Positions 11,630 to 23,250 of a stretch of DNA of 64,000 nucleotides are shown here, piece after piece. Source of the stretch: Annona cherimola (lineage: Eukaryota > Streptophyta > Magnoliopsida > Magnoliales > Annonaceae). Made by a program: the position numbers and the translations under genes. The notes beneath the pieces are model-generated. The model worked only from the letters and a program-made list of their open reading frames with translations, was not told where the DNA came from and did no database searches. Location: positions 8,646,765-8,710,764 of the forward strand of contig CM059977.1 of assembly GCA_030490835.1 (NCBI GenBank), in the 5' to 3' direction. Each line of letters begins with the position of its first letter. The first letter of the stretch is position 1.

Positions 11630-12744
11630 CGTGCTAGCATACTTGAGCGGTTTGAGATTTAATCCCTGGAGGCATGCTTCCCCCGATCTAGCATACTTGT
11701 TACTTCAAAGTTGTGGCTTCTACCTTTTTGTACAGGCTAAAGGTTGTTGGTTGTTTGTGATGCTTGATAGTTGAGAATTTTCAGAGGTTGAATAACTAAG
11801 GGAAGTTGCTCAAGAATGTCTTCTTGGGGCTCTTAGCAACACCTTTACTGAATGTGACAGGTTCTGCCTCATTCCTGGGTGCTAATGTGACAGGCTTCTG
11901 TACGATCTCTCTCACTCTCTCTCTCTCTATTTTGCACTTCTTTAACGATGGCAGTTCTGGTTCATTTATCGAACCGAACAACAATGAAGAGACGAGCTAT
12001 TATTCATTTGAGGATGGCTACAATAGGAACCTTTACATCTTAAGGTAATGTGATAGCACTTCATAACAATTCAATTTCCCCAAATGGATCTCATCCATGT
12101 CCTTAGGGGCAGTTTTGTCCCATTTTATGTAAGTAGATTCCCCAATGCTCTTGCAGCAGTTCCTTTATATGTCCGAGAGGTCTTCTGTCTTCCTCTGAAG
12201 TTTGAACTCTCATGCATAGAAAAGACTGAATCCCTATCTTAAACCCTCGAGTTCTTCCCGGAAAAACCCTCGTGCAGCTGCAATCTCCGTTTCTCTTTGC
12301 ATCTGAAGTTATTTCACCTCCCTGATCCATGCTGTTGAGATGTTCTGAGTTATGGTTTGTTTCTGAAAATGGAACACCGTTTGAAGGCTAAAATGCATTC
12401 CAGGTTTAGAAGTGTGAAGAATCTAGATGAAAGACTGCTACTTGGGGATTAGAAGCAAGACAAGCAAGAACCCCACATACACGGCTCAACGGTGTGCGTA
12501 CACTGGTCAACAGTGCGCAGAATATGGTTGCGATTTCAGTAGGCTCAGTGACAGAATGGGATTATGGGGTGGCAGATGAATGATCGTATCTGTTGGCTGG
12601 TGGTTGCTGGAATGGACAGGCCGCGGTGGAAGCCCTTCCTCTTTGGTTGTGAATGATAGGTCGACTCTATGCTGTAAAAGGGACCTGATCCTCCGTGCCA
12701 TGGGCTTTTCGTGCACCGGGTGTAAAACGTATTTAAATTTTTTT
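11630..12744. other. 3' flank of the glucanase gene
   Basis: Presumed 3' UTR and spacer. It contains a CT-rich simple repeat at about 11903-11928 and no supported gene. The short frames here show no family similarity. Confidence 0.4.
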
Positions 12745-13280
12745 ATAAAATTATTAGTGGGCTCCACTTCTTTGTAAGTGGTTTACATAGCAGTGGACTC
12801 ATGTAATCTCTTTAAAATCTAAAAGTTAATCTTTGATAAAAAAAATCTAATTTATTCATTGTATTTCACATCATTTGTTTATTTAGGAGATGAAGTTTCA
12901 TCTCAACCAAGTATGTTTATGGGACACATCGGTAGAAAATGTATATATTTTTATGTAAATTATAAAAATACTAAAATATCAATTTTAAAGTAATATTTTC
13001 AACATCTAAACCATCAAAAATAACATTTCTATGTAAATAAATGATTTGATAAAGTATTATTATATTCTAATACATGTGTAAATAGATCTAAGCGTTTTTC
13101 GTAATTTACACGTGAATATATATTTTTGAATAAATGTGGCTCATAAAATACTTGATTAGGATAAAACTTGGATTCTTAGATAAATAAATGATGTTAAATA
13201 TAATGAATGGATTGGATTTTCCATTAAGAACCAAAATCTAAGATTTTGAAGGAGTTACATGAGACCACTCCTATATAACT
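12745..13280. repeat. TIR element, TGTAAGTGG family (copy 1)
   Basis: The left end around 12772-12812 (TGTAAGTGG, then GCAGTGGACTCATGTAA) is the imperfect inverted complement of the right end around 13252-13290 (TTACATGAGACCACTCC, then AACTTAGTTACA). Internal AT-rich words, such as CATCTAAACCATC and GTAAATAAATGATTTGATAAAGT, recur in the elements near 14690, 20580 and 50655. Ends are approximate and no target duplication is resolved. Confidence 0.6.
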
Positions 13281-13545
13281 TAGTTACATGAAAACCCAAT
13301 TGTTAATATAGATATATTAAATCCACGTGCCAAGTTTAATAACCTTTGGAGATGTGTATGTGTGTGTGTGTATATATATATATATTAGAATTTTAAATTT
13401 TAGTCATTTTTAATCCTTTGAAAAAAACTATCATGATAAAAGAAGTGACCAAAAGACCTCTACGCTTAATAATTCAATAAAAGTATATACACATTTTTAA
13501 AAATGGTAAAATTTATCATATGTATTAGATACACTAGATTAATAG

Positions 13546-14008
13546 TTTTATAAAGGGATAATTTATTTTATACTCATAACAATTGCATCTAATTCCTAAT
13601 ATATCCACAACGTTTCATAAATTTCTTTTATACCTATAATATTTCAACCTAAATTCCTATTATACCCACGTCATTAAAACTTTCATTATCTACCACATTA
13701 AAAGGACAATTTTGTCTAATTAAAATAATTCAATCTTAATATGACTTTTAAATTATTTGATATTTGATATTAATAATTTACTATTATCAACTGAATCATG
13801 TTTAGGTTAAATTATCTTAATTATAAATTTTTAAATTGGCAAAATCGTCTTTTTAATGGGGTAGATAACAATTGTATCAATAGCATGGGCATGAGAAGAA
13901 TTGAGGTGAAATTTTATGGGAATAAAAAGAATTTATGAAACGTTGTGAGTATATTAAGAATTAAGTGCAATAGTTATGGCTATGAGAGGAATTATCTATT
14001 TTATAAAA
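13546..14008. repeat. Fold-back (long inverted repeat) element
   Basis: The first and last 120 bp or so are inverted complements: the left arm has CAACGTTTCATAAATTTCTT and the right arm AAGAATTTATGAAACGTTG. The outer ends both read TTTTATAAA. The middle is AT-rich with no frame. It would fold into a long hairpin if transcribed. Confidence 0.65.
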
Positions 14009-14314
14009 AATGTGTTTTTCACTAGGGTGCATAAAAAGCCTAGTGAGCTAGGTGCACTAGATTGGAACTCACTGTAAAAATGTTTAAAGATATTATTTTG
14101 GTGGGGGATTTACATATGGCAATTTGTTATTTTAATTAGTAAATAATCTTACATGATTATCATGATTATTTGCCTTTTAGTCATTGTTTCAATTTTCCCT
14201 CATGTTGGTGTTGTGACATCTTATTATGACTCAAAGGGATAATTCTATGATGGTGTAACATCTAATTATGATTGGACATGGGTACCGATACTAAAGCTAA
14301 TCGAATGGTTTAAG
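14009..14314. other. Spacer between repeats, no gene seen
   Basis: About 300 bp of AT-rich DNA without a frame or recognisable element. Confidence 0.4.
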
Positions 14315-14560
14315 AATGCATTTGTTTATACTTAAAACTTTTCACTCTTCGTAATTATCATATTTTTAATTATTTTTCATATTTCTTTATATAATTATCA
14401 TAATTTGTAGTCATTTTTACACGGTTACCTATGCAACTAATATATCTATTTTAACTTTATTTTCTTAACTTTTCGTCACTACCTATATTATATCACATCA
14501 TTTTTTTCAATTTTAAAATGATCATCACTAAATTTTTTATCACTTTCCAAACACATTCTT
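14315..14560 (-). repeat. Tourist-like MITE copy
   Basis: Carries the family order of phrases (AACTTTTCACTCTTCGTAA, ACAACT-type middle, TATCTATTTTAACTTTATT, CCAAACACATTC). A further fragment of the same family starts near 14625 and is cut by the TIR element at 14690. Confidence 0.55.
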
Positions 14561-14689
14561 AATATTAAAAAAAGCATCTTCATTAATAAATTTTTATGAT
14601 TATAAATGAGACTCAAGAAAATCTATGTTTGTTTATAACAAAAACATTTCAAATTAAAACTTTTCACTCTCTATAACTATCATATTTTT

Positions 14690-15215
14690 TAGACGGGAGC
14701 GCTTCTGTGAAACTCTCTCTCTCTATGCAATCTCATTCATTTTTAATATTTAGATGGTTGGTGGAAAATACATTATATCAATTATATTTAGCATCGTTTA
14801 GATTATTATAAAAATTATTTCAGTTGTCTAGTATTACTATACGTGGGCCTTACCTACAAACATGTATCAACGCGATAAAATTATTCAATATTAAATATTA
14901 ATTTTTAAATAATACTTTTAACATCTAAACCATTTAAAATATCATAAATATGTGAATAAATGATTTTATAAAGTATTGTTACATCTTAATTAATATGTAA
15001 ATGGATTTAAACATTTTTTTCAATTTATATATGAATGTACATATTTTTGAGCAAATGTGGCTCGTGCACGTATTAGATTTTGATTAAACTTGATATCCTA
15101 ACTAAACAAATAATATTAAATACTATGAATTGATTAGATTTTCCATCAAACATCAAAATCTCAATAGTGGATGAGTTACATAGAACCGCTTTTGCGTAAC
15201 CCAGTTATACAGAAG
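14690..15215. repeat. TIR element, TGTAAGTGG family (copy 2)
   Basis: The left end GGGAGCGCTTCTGTGAAACTC is inversely related to the right end GAGTTACATAGAACCGCTTTT. The internal part matches the copy at 12745-13280 closely, for example AACATCTAAACCATTTAAAAT and GAATAAATGATTTTATAAAGT. Confidence 0.6.
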
Positions 15216-15227
15216 TAGGTTGGTTTT

Positions 15228-16305
15228 TTTAGGATGTGCTTGAGAAATAATAAAACCTTTGAATGAACAATTTTTGATGTAAAATTTTTTAAAATAGAAG
15301 AAAATAACATCATATGAGAAATGTAATAATGATGAGTAAAGATAATAAAGTTAAAATAGATAAGGTATATGAGTATGTGCGTGGAAATGATTGAGAATCA
15401 TGGTAGTTGTATAGGAAAATATGAAAAAATAATTAAAAACACGAGTAGTTGTATAGAAAAAAATTGTTATTTAAAAGTTTTATTGTTTACCAAACATGTC
15501 TTAATTAATTATTCACATATTCCTATACAACAATTTCACTTTTTATTCATTTCTATGTAATTCCTCATATAATTGGCCAATCTATTTTCTTTTTCATTAT
15601 TAGTCTCGTCATATTGCATCATATTTATTTATTTTAAAAACCTTTACATGCAAATTTTTTCATCCAAAAATTTTATAATTTTTTCCCAAACATGCCCAAA
15701 AGCTTTTCAAATTTAAAACTTTTCATTATCTACAAATATCTTATTTTTAATTGTCTATTAACATATTTCTATACAACTACTCTTCTTTTTAATTATTTTC
15801 ATACAATTAACTATACAACACTCCTAGTCATTAGCCATATCATAACACAATATTTTTTTCTATTTTAAAAACTTTTATAATAAAAACTTTTTATTTATAA
15901 TTTTTATATCTTTATAAACGCACCCTAAAATAATTATTTTTTTAAATCATAAAAACATTTATGGAGAAGACCAAAACGCATGACAAAAAAAACTTGAAAG
16001 GATGTAATCTACAACCAATCTCGTTTATTTCAAGTTTAATCTATAAATATTGAGTATGTTTGTTAATAAGTTAAAACTTTTCACTCTCCATAATTATCTT
16101 AATTTTTAATTAATTATTTATATTTTTCTATATAACTACCATACATTTCAACAATTTCTACATAATTATCAACACGACTAACCAATCCATTTCAACTTTA
16201 TCTTATTTATTCCTCATCGTTACCTCTATCATATCACATCATTTAATAACTTTTACTCTATGTGACTTTTCATCCAAAATTCGATGCAATACCAAACACA
16301 CCCAT
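15228..16305. repeat. Cluster of Tourist-like MITE copies
   Basis: Four copies abut: about 15228-15500 (plus orientation), 15500-15695 (minus), 15696-15925 (minus) and 16050-16305 (minus). The first two face each other and form an inverted repeat. The family signature words for TATCTATTTT, ATTTCTATA-CAA and CAAACA-CCC are visible in each. Ends are approximate. Confidence 0.55.
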
Positions 16306-16870
16306 TCTCATTTCTCCCGCTTCGATATTTTTTGTCTGCATATTCGTGAGATGCACAGGAGTGGAATCCAGTCCGTCGATCCACTCTTACCCTCCAATAT
16401 CAAATCACGGCCATCAAATACAACCAGATGCTGTTCGGCGCTACCCTCATCCCACTCCTTTTTCCCGTGGCGCGTCAATGGGAAGCCAGAGGCGAGAGCA
16501 CCGCGACGTACTGGACTTATCCATCGGTTCTATGCATACTAAACTTTCGGCTAAAATCGAACCGTCCATTCCTGCTCAATGACCCCCGAAAAGGAAAATT
16601 CAAGATTTCCTAGAAACTAAATATATATTAATCACTAAAAAGTAGCTTAGTACTCATTCCTTAGGAAAATAGAAGGCCTTGTTATGGGTTCACGGGGATT
16701 GTGGGGCTGCAATTACGTGTGCAATGTACGTACATCGCTGTCATACGCGATTGTCGCAAAAGAGCTGGCCCGGCTGATGGGAATGCCCTAGCCATAAGAA
16801 GAGAACTCGCCCCAAGTCTAGAGTTTTCTCTGTTGCATCACTTTCTGCGTTTTCACTATATCACTTTCCT
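16306..16870. promoter_or_regulatory. Upstream region of the TAF15b gene
   Basis: Higher-GC, MITE-free DNA just before the TATA box, so most likely the promoter region. Overlapping short frames (16262-16613) are in several phases with no family similarity and are not accepted as genes. Confidence 0.4.
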
Positions 16871-16878
16871 TATAAAAA
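16871..16878 (+). promoter_or_regulatory. TATA box of the TAF15b gene
   Basis: TATAAAAA lies 89 bp before the ATG at 16960, leaving a short purine-rich leader. Spacing is normal for a plant promoter. Confidence 0.55.
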
Positions 16879-16959
16879 TCCGTAATATTTACTCTTTTTT
16901 TCTTCGCCGATCTGAAAGAAGAAAGAGGGAGGAGGAAAAAATCTTCAGGGATTCAAATC

Positions 16960-19900
16960 ATGTCTGGGACGTACGGCTCCGGAGGAGCTGGAGGCGGAGG
17001 CGGAGGCTACGGCAGAGGCGGAGGCGCCGGTGGATATTCTCATAACCGAGGTTGGTTCTAGGTTTTGGGTTTCTCTCTCTCTTTTAATTGACGCTGTCTG
17101 ATCTTTAGGGTTTTCATTTTCGATAACGATCGTTTCTTTGTTCGGACAGGCGGTGGCGGAGGTTACGGAGGCGGCGGAGGGGCTCAAGTTGGCGGCGGAG
17201 GATCTCGTGGCGGTGGCGGAGGTTATGGAGGAGGCGGAGGAGGATATCAAGGCGGTGGTGGAGGATATCATGGCGGTGGCGAACGTGGGAACCGCGGCGG
17301 AGGAGGTAGAGGTGGTGGTCGTGGTGGCGGCAGTGGCCGAGAGGGTGATTGGGTCTGCCCTAATTCTAGGTTTGCATCCCTCACATTTCTTTGTTTTACA
17401 GCCCTCTTTTCTGGTATCTTGTGCTGGATAATTGATTGTATCGGCTACGGGTGAAATTGGTTATCCTTCCTGCTGGAGGCCATTATTTGCATGTTTGATT
17501 CTTGTATATTGAGATCCGGAGCATTCTTCGGTGTGTGAAAGCCTGTTATGTTCATTTTTATTTGGTTGGCGAATCATTAATGGGTGTTTTGTGTTCCAGA
17601 TTATTAGGTTTTAAAATTTCATCTTCAACCAAACATTTTTATTTAACAATAGAACTTGTCTCAAACTTGTATGAAACGATTAAAACGTGCATTGTTTCCG
17701 GGTTAGAGGCACCAAAACAGGACATTTAGGTTTTGATCTTCTTTTCTTTCTTGGAATTGGTGCTTGAAACTATGGTGATTTCTGCAGCTGTGGGAACCTT
17801 AACTTTGCAAGAAGAACCGAGTGTAATAAGTGCGGTGCTCCAAGTCCTGCAGGAGCAGGAGATCATGGCAGTGGTGGTTATAACAGAGGTGGTGGAGGCG
17901 GTTATGGTGGAAACCGCAGTGGCAGAGGTGGTTCTTACAATGGTGGAAGTGGTGGTGGAAGAGGTGCTCCTTATGGCAGTCAAGGTGGGGAAGATGGTGG
18001 GTATGGACAAGTTCATCTCCCTGCACAGGCATCATATGGTGGGACCAGTGGCAATATTGCTCCTACTCCAAATTCTTATGGTGGGAATAATAGTTATGGT
18101 TCTGAACCAATTCCTCAGAACTATGGTGGCGGCGGCAGCGGCAGCAGCAGCGGCCCCCATTCATACCCCCCAAGCTATGGTGTTCCTCCAAAAAGTTTCA
18201 GTGGAGATGGTGCAGGTGAGATGAGGGGTGGCAGTCATGGAGGCACACCAGGTGGTTTTGGTGGAGGTGCACCTGCTGGTCAGGATAGTGGCAATGGTGG
18301 ATATGGCAGTGGTGCACCTGCTGGTCGAGACAGTGGTGGTGCCAGATATGGAGGTGGAGCAGCTGTTGGTGGTCTTCGACAATCTGGTGGCAGCTATGCT
18401 AGTGGTCCTGCAGAATCTCCAGCAAAGGTGAAGCAATGTGACGAGAATTGCGATGATACATGCGATAACTCACGGATCTACATATCAAATTTGCCACCGG
18501 ATGTTACTATAGAAGAACTACAAGAGCTTTTCGGGGGGATTGGACTGGTATTACACTCACTTCTTTCTTTATTATATGCCTTCCAGTGTGATTTTGACTC
18601 CTCTGCTGGATGTGTTATTTTCGCTTTTCTTGTTGATATTAAGGGACTAATTGTAACATCGAGTTTTGCCTGCATTATCCCTTGTCTGTCATACTTGCTA
18701 GGAATGCCATCTATTCATTACTTATATGTTTTTACATGTTATTAAAATATTATTCTTACATTTTAGATAGTTGTCAAAGGCATGCCTTGGCACTCGAGGC
18801 TCACTCAGGCACATCTTGAATCTTGATGTCTGTCTACTAAGCTTGATTTAACTTGAAAACATAAAAACTTATTAAATTTCTTTTTCAATCAATTATGTGC
18901 TTGTTAATCACTAAAAATATATCTTCCATCTAAAATTTTTTTCCTCTACAACCACCTTATTTTCCAATCATTTATTTGCATTTTTTATACAACTACTTTA
19001 ATTTTCAATAATTTCTTTATAACTTCTCATGCAATTACTCTATCTATTTCAATGTTATTTTCTTTACTCATTATTACTCCTATCATATCACATCACTTTC
19101 TTTCTTCCATTTAGAAAATTTTTTTCCATCAAAAACTTTTCTTTTTTATCAAATACCAAATAAATGTTAGATTAATGAAATTTGTGGTTTTATATTCATA
19201 ATGGTTATGAATTAGGAATATATTGAATATTTCCTTATAAATTACATATGTTGTAATATTCATTTAATTTTATATAATATGTACCTTGCCTGTGCTCTTC
19301 ATGCCTAGGCACCAACTGTGCTAGGAATCTTAGTGCACCTTTAACATCTATGATATTTGTAACTTGCCATTCTGGCATCTTTAGCAAATGGGTGACATTT
19401 TGGCAATAGGCAAATAAGTGCCTCTGTCAGTGGAATCAAGCACGACTTATTGTGTCTCATAAAAAAAAGGACTTATTGTGGATTCCTTGTTTTAAGTGCT
19501 CAAATAAGCTGAATCAAATAGGCTTTTGAGTCCCTGTGGCTGCAAGCTTTTTTTGCCCCTTAAATGGTATAAAGGTACCAAGCTGTTAGTAACCCTCCTA
19601 AATAGACTTTTGAGCATCGAAGAAGGAATCACCTAATTGAAATTGGTTCTTGGGGAGAGAATTCTATATAATTGTGCCTGAGGAATTGTCCATAAGATTG
19701 ACATTCTAGGTTCTCTTGTTACACTGAACAACTCAGTTCCAAAGTGACTTTTTTGGATGGTTACAGCCTGCTTGAGGATTCCCACATTTACTTCTGTAGT
19801 CTCCTCTCACTTAAGAAGGGATTGAGATGGTTATTCATATTTATAGTACATAATCTGGTCTGGAATTTTGAAAATGAAGGGTGACCACAAGGATGCAGAG

Positions 19901-20486
19901 AGAAGATGTGATCATATGGAAAACCCTAATCAGAAAAAAAATGCATTGTTAACTCGTGTTTCCCTTTTGGTTTATTGTCAAGTGAGTGCTTTCTCATCCT
20001 AAAGATGGTAAAATGCTGACAAGAGGATATGAGGAGAATATCCGCAACATTTCCCTTCCCTTTCTGTTCATTGTTTTAATGTCATTCTACTCTTAATTTT
20101 TTCCATCATCATGGCATTGTTTGTAACACACTGGCTGCGTCTTACGTCTGCAGGTTGGAAGAATCAAGCAGAAACGAGGTTACAAAGATCAGTGGCCTTG
20201 GAATATAAAGATATACACAGACGAGGCAGGAAACAATAAAGGAGATGCAGTGTTGTCTTATGAAGATCCCTCTGCTGCACATTCTGCGGGAGGATTTTAT
20301 AATGGTGAGTCACAGCTTGAAACTTCTTGGTGTGCCATTTGGCTGTGTATTTCATAATAATGCAAGGCTAAGGCTGATCCTAACCATTCTTATCTTTATT
20401 AACAGATTACGATCTGAGGGGCTATAAGATAGGCGTTGCAATGGCTGAGAAATCTGCGCCTAGGGCTCCACCTGCTTATGGCCATG

Positions 20487-20564
<78 letters not shown>

Positions 20565-22167
20565 AGATCCATTAGTACCCAGCGCTACATGTACTGCAAC
20601 CATGGTTACAGTTAAATGAGCTCCACATGGACGATAAAACCAAAATCCAATCCACCAGTTGAATTTATAATTGTTTGTTTAATTAGAAAACCAAAATTTA
20701 TCAAAATCAAAATCTGCAGGGTGTAAAATCAACATAATAAAATGGTTTGATTTGTATCAATTTCGTAGTTATTAATTTACCGGTGGTGTAAATCCAACAT
20801 ACCATGTCTTTTGTATATGAAAGATTCTAACTAGTGTAATAGCTTTCTAATGCATCTATGAATGACTCTTAGTGTTTTTCATCATATACACATGATTATA
20901 AACATTTTAAAGGTGGTATGGCCCAACCAAGGCTTAAATTCAAGTGATTTTTGGTACCATGGTAAAAACAATGATGTTAAACAATGCGACTAGTTAGACC
21001 TTGATTTCATTATCAAGGTGGCCCATTTAACTGATTTACACTGTGAGTTAAGGTGGTACATGTACCGCTGCATAAATTTCCCATACATATATATTCCTAT
21101 GCTTTGTTCCCACAATATATTCATTCTGAACAAATCACGAATATGAGCAGGCATGTTGTAGACAGCAGTGACTTGCAATCATCTGGATAGTTTCTCAGCG
21201 ATCGGTTTGTTAGTAGATGTTGAGCCCTTGATATAAGTTGTATATGCATGTAGTTAGTTTGTGAATGAACTTGTCAGAAGTGTAGCTAAACATGCAGAGT
21301 AACAGAGTAAGATGATGGAAGGTCTCTGTTGTTGTCTCATTAATGTTTCCAAGTTGGTATCAATTTATGTGGCAGCCATGAAATTTTTGTAAATAAAGCT
21401 TTATTTTGGTTGAACATTATGCAAATAAAATACCCCTCGTCACGGCAACTATGTTGTTAGTAGAATCTGACTGAACAGATTTGAATTGATGGCATCATTT
21501 GAGGATTTATTTTGCTCGTCTTGGATGCTCTACTTGTATGTAGAAGGTGAGTTCGGAAGCGTGGGTTCTAGAAGGTCTCTTTTGTTGTCTCATTAATGTT
21601 TCCAAGTTGGTATCAATTTATGTGGCAGCCATGAAATTTTTGTAAATAAAGCTTTATTTTGGTTGAACATTATGCAAATAAAATACCCCTCGTCACGGCA
21701 ACTATGTTGTTAGTAGAATCTGACTGAACAGATTTGAATTGATGGCATCATTTGAGGATTTATTTTGCTCGTCTTGGATGCTCTACTTGTATGTAGAAGG
21801 TGAGTTCGGAAGTGTGGGTTCTAGATGTCTTATAAATATCATATGCATTCTGGGCTTTGTCTGGACAATTATACTAATGCTGCATTTTAAGATGGGCTAT
21901 TGTGTGTTCAGCATCTTCTGGCCTGCTGACTTGGTTGCCGAGTTAAAGCCTGATGCTATCAGTTAGGCCCCTTTTTGATAGGCCGGGCAATCTAGATTTG
22001 TTTTATTGTCAGTCGAAGAGAAGATTCACCTTTTGACTTTATTCTGGAACAGGGGTGGAGGCAGAGGTGGTTATGGTGGTGGTGGTGACAGGCGCAGAGA
22101 CAATTATGGTGGAGGTTCTGGTCCTGACAGGCATTACCATGGTGGGCAGAGATCTCGTCCATATTGA
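16960..22167 (+). CDS. TAF15B: TAF15b-type RNA-binding protein (RanBP2 zinc finger + RRM, Gly-rich)
   Basis: FET/TAF15-family nuclear protein, a TFIID-associated or RNA-processing factor. In Arabidopsis TAF15b is reported to act in flowering (FLC repression) and in immunity. Six exons: 16960-17050, 17150-17369, 17788-18547, 20154-20304, 20406-20487 and 22053-22167; together 472 residues, with all phases consistent. Order of parts: Gly/Arg-rich start (1-90); a RanBP2-type zinc finger WVCPNSSCGNLNFARRTEC followed by NKC, which spans the exon 2/3 junction; a long Gly/Ser/Tyr low-complexity region; an acidic CDENCDDTCD; an RRM with RNP2-like IYISNLPP and RNP1-like NKGDAVLSYEDP; and an RGG/RRD tail ending in RSRPY. 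Intron 3 holds a MITE. Intron 5 begins with a CT/CA microsatellite at its donor and holds a TIR element and a tandem duplication. Confidence 0.92.
18870..19170 (-). repeat. Tourist-like MITE in intron 3 of TAF15b
   Basis: Carries the family words CAACCACCTTATTTTCCAATC, ATCTATTTCAATGTTATTTT and TATCATATCACATCACTTT. It is one of the few family copies lying inside a gene in this window. Confidence 0.5.
20489..20559. repeat. (TC)21(CA)14.5 microsatellite at a splice donor
   Basis: TC dinucleotides from 20489 to 20530 run directly into CA dinucleotides to 20559. The donor GT of TAF15b intron 5 is at 20488-20489, so the intron effectively begins with the repeat (GTCTCT...). The usual plant donor bases A at +3 and G at +5 are absent. 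Confidence 0.9.
20580..21080. repeat. TIR element, TGTAAGTGG superfamily, in TAF15b intron 5
   Basis: The left end GCGCTACATGTACTGCAACC is the approximate inverted complement of the right end TGGTACATGTACCGCTGC. The inner flanks GTTAAATGAGCTCCACAT and GGCCCATTTAACTG also pair. The interior shares AT-rich words with the elements at 12745 and 50655. No clear target duplication. Confidence 0.55.
21319..21825. repeat. Tandem 253-bp duplication in TAF15b intron 5
   Basis: 21319-21571 is repeated at 21572-21824 with very few differences (CTCTGTTG versus CTCTTTTG, GCGTGG versus GTGTGG). Unit starts share AAGGTCTCT and the unit ends with GTGGGTTCTAGA. Such high identity in an intron means a recent duplication or an assembly artefact. 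Confidence 0.9.
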
Positions 22168-23250
22168 AGACTCAGGAATGGGAGCATCACTGATTATCTT
22201 TTTAATGTTAGTCAGACTGTTATCTGACTAAAATCTCTCATTGGTATAGGGAAAAATTGTACTTGAATCCGAGAGTGAAGGTAGGTTATGTGCTCTCCTG
22301 AGCAAGGACGCTACTCCCTTTTCTCCTTTTTTATGTTCTTTTTAATCTGAATAGAAGGGTTTTGATAGTTTGGATCAGTAAATTAATTTTGGACTGTGAA
22401 TGTTTTTATAGAGGCAAGTGGATAATCTCCAAATTGCTGGTAGGTTGAGATTTTCAGGTGAGTGCCACCCTTTTTAATTGCGTCATTTCCACTGCCTGTA
22501 TGCATTGGAGTTACATTGCGGCACATGGTTGTGCATTCTACTTAACCATATTTTACTAGGGTTGGATGCATTTTGGTTGCTTGTGTTTGTATGCATGTGT
22601 GCATCTTTCATTCATTGTCGACCTCCAAAAATACTAAGGTGTGTGGATTTTTTTTTCCCCTTTTTCTTTCACATGCTACACCCAGCTTGTTATTGTAGCA
22701 TGTTTTTCTTCTCGTTAACAGATGATGGGGCAGGAGCTGCGATGCTATGATCGTCCCTGGCCATCATCATCCTGTCTACTTCATGGAAGGATCCAAAAAA
22801 GTGTTTAGTAGTGTGCCATGAGCATCTAGCGATATTGGAATGGAGGCCGCTCATGAGGTGAGATCCATCAACTTTTCAACTTCTTGATCCACTTATCTGA
22901 TGGGGTGAGCACAAATTAGACGTACTATTGGGCATCCTTGTTACCATCCATTCTTTTCGTACGTCCATTTAGGTGATGGAATGGTAGCTTTTTACACGTG
23001 TCATGCTGGGGAGGTACGTGGGGCTAATTGGTGTAATCTTCGCTCCGGCCGCTGCTAATGCATTAAAACTGGTTGCCGATGCTGGCAATTTGCCATTGAC
23101 GCATGAACCCTTCAGCCTGATTGATGGCCTCGTCAATCGAAGCCATATACTGTAGTGAACTTGTATCATCGCAGAATTATAATTATTAAAGATTATGAGT
23201 AAGGCCAGTTTTGTGCTCTTCAAGCCCTTTCTCGCGATGCTCTCCCCTTG
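22168..23250 (+). other. 3' UTR and possible spliced 3' exons of TAF15b
   Basis: After the stop there is an ordinary-looking 3' UTR. At 22721 a possible acceptor (TTAACAG) precedes GATGATGGGGCAGGAG, with a possible donor GAGGTGAGATCC near 22858; another acceptor-like TTTAG precedes 22973. These could be spliced non-coding 3' exons. A 50-codon frame at 23003-23155 has no recognised similarity. Only transcripts could settle this. Confidence 0.3.

Noticed and set aside
17726..18436. Long opposite-strand and shifted frames across the Gly-rich exon of TAF15b
   Set aside because: They are shadows of GGN-repeat coding sequence; the true frame gives the zinc finger and low-complexity region with correct splice phases.
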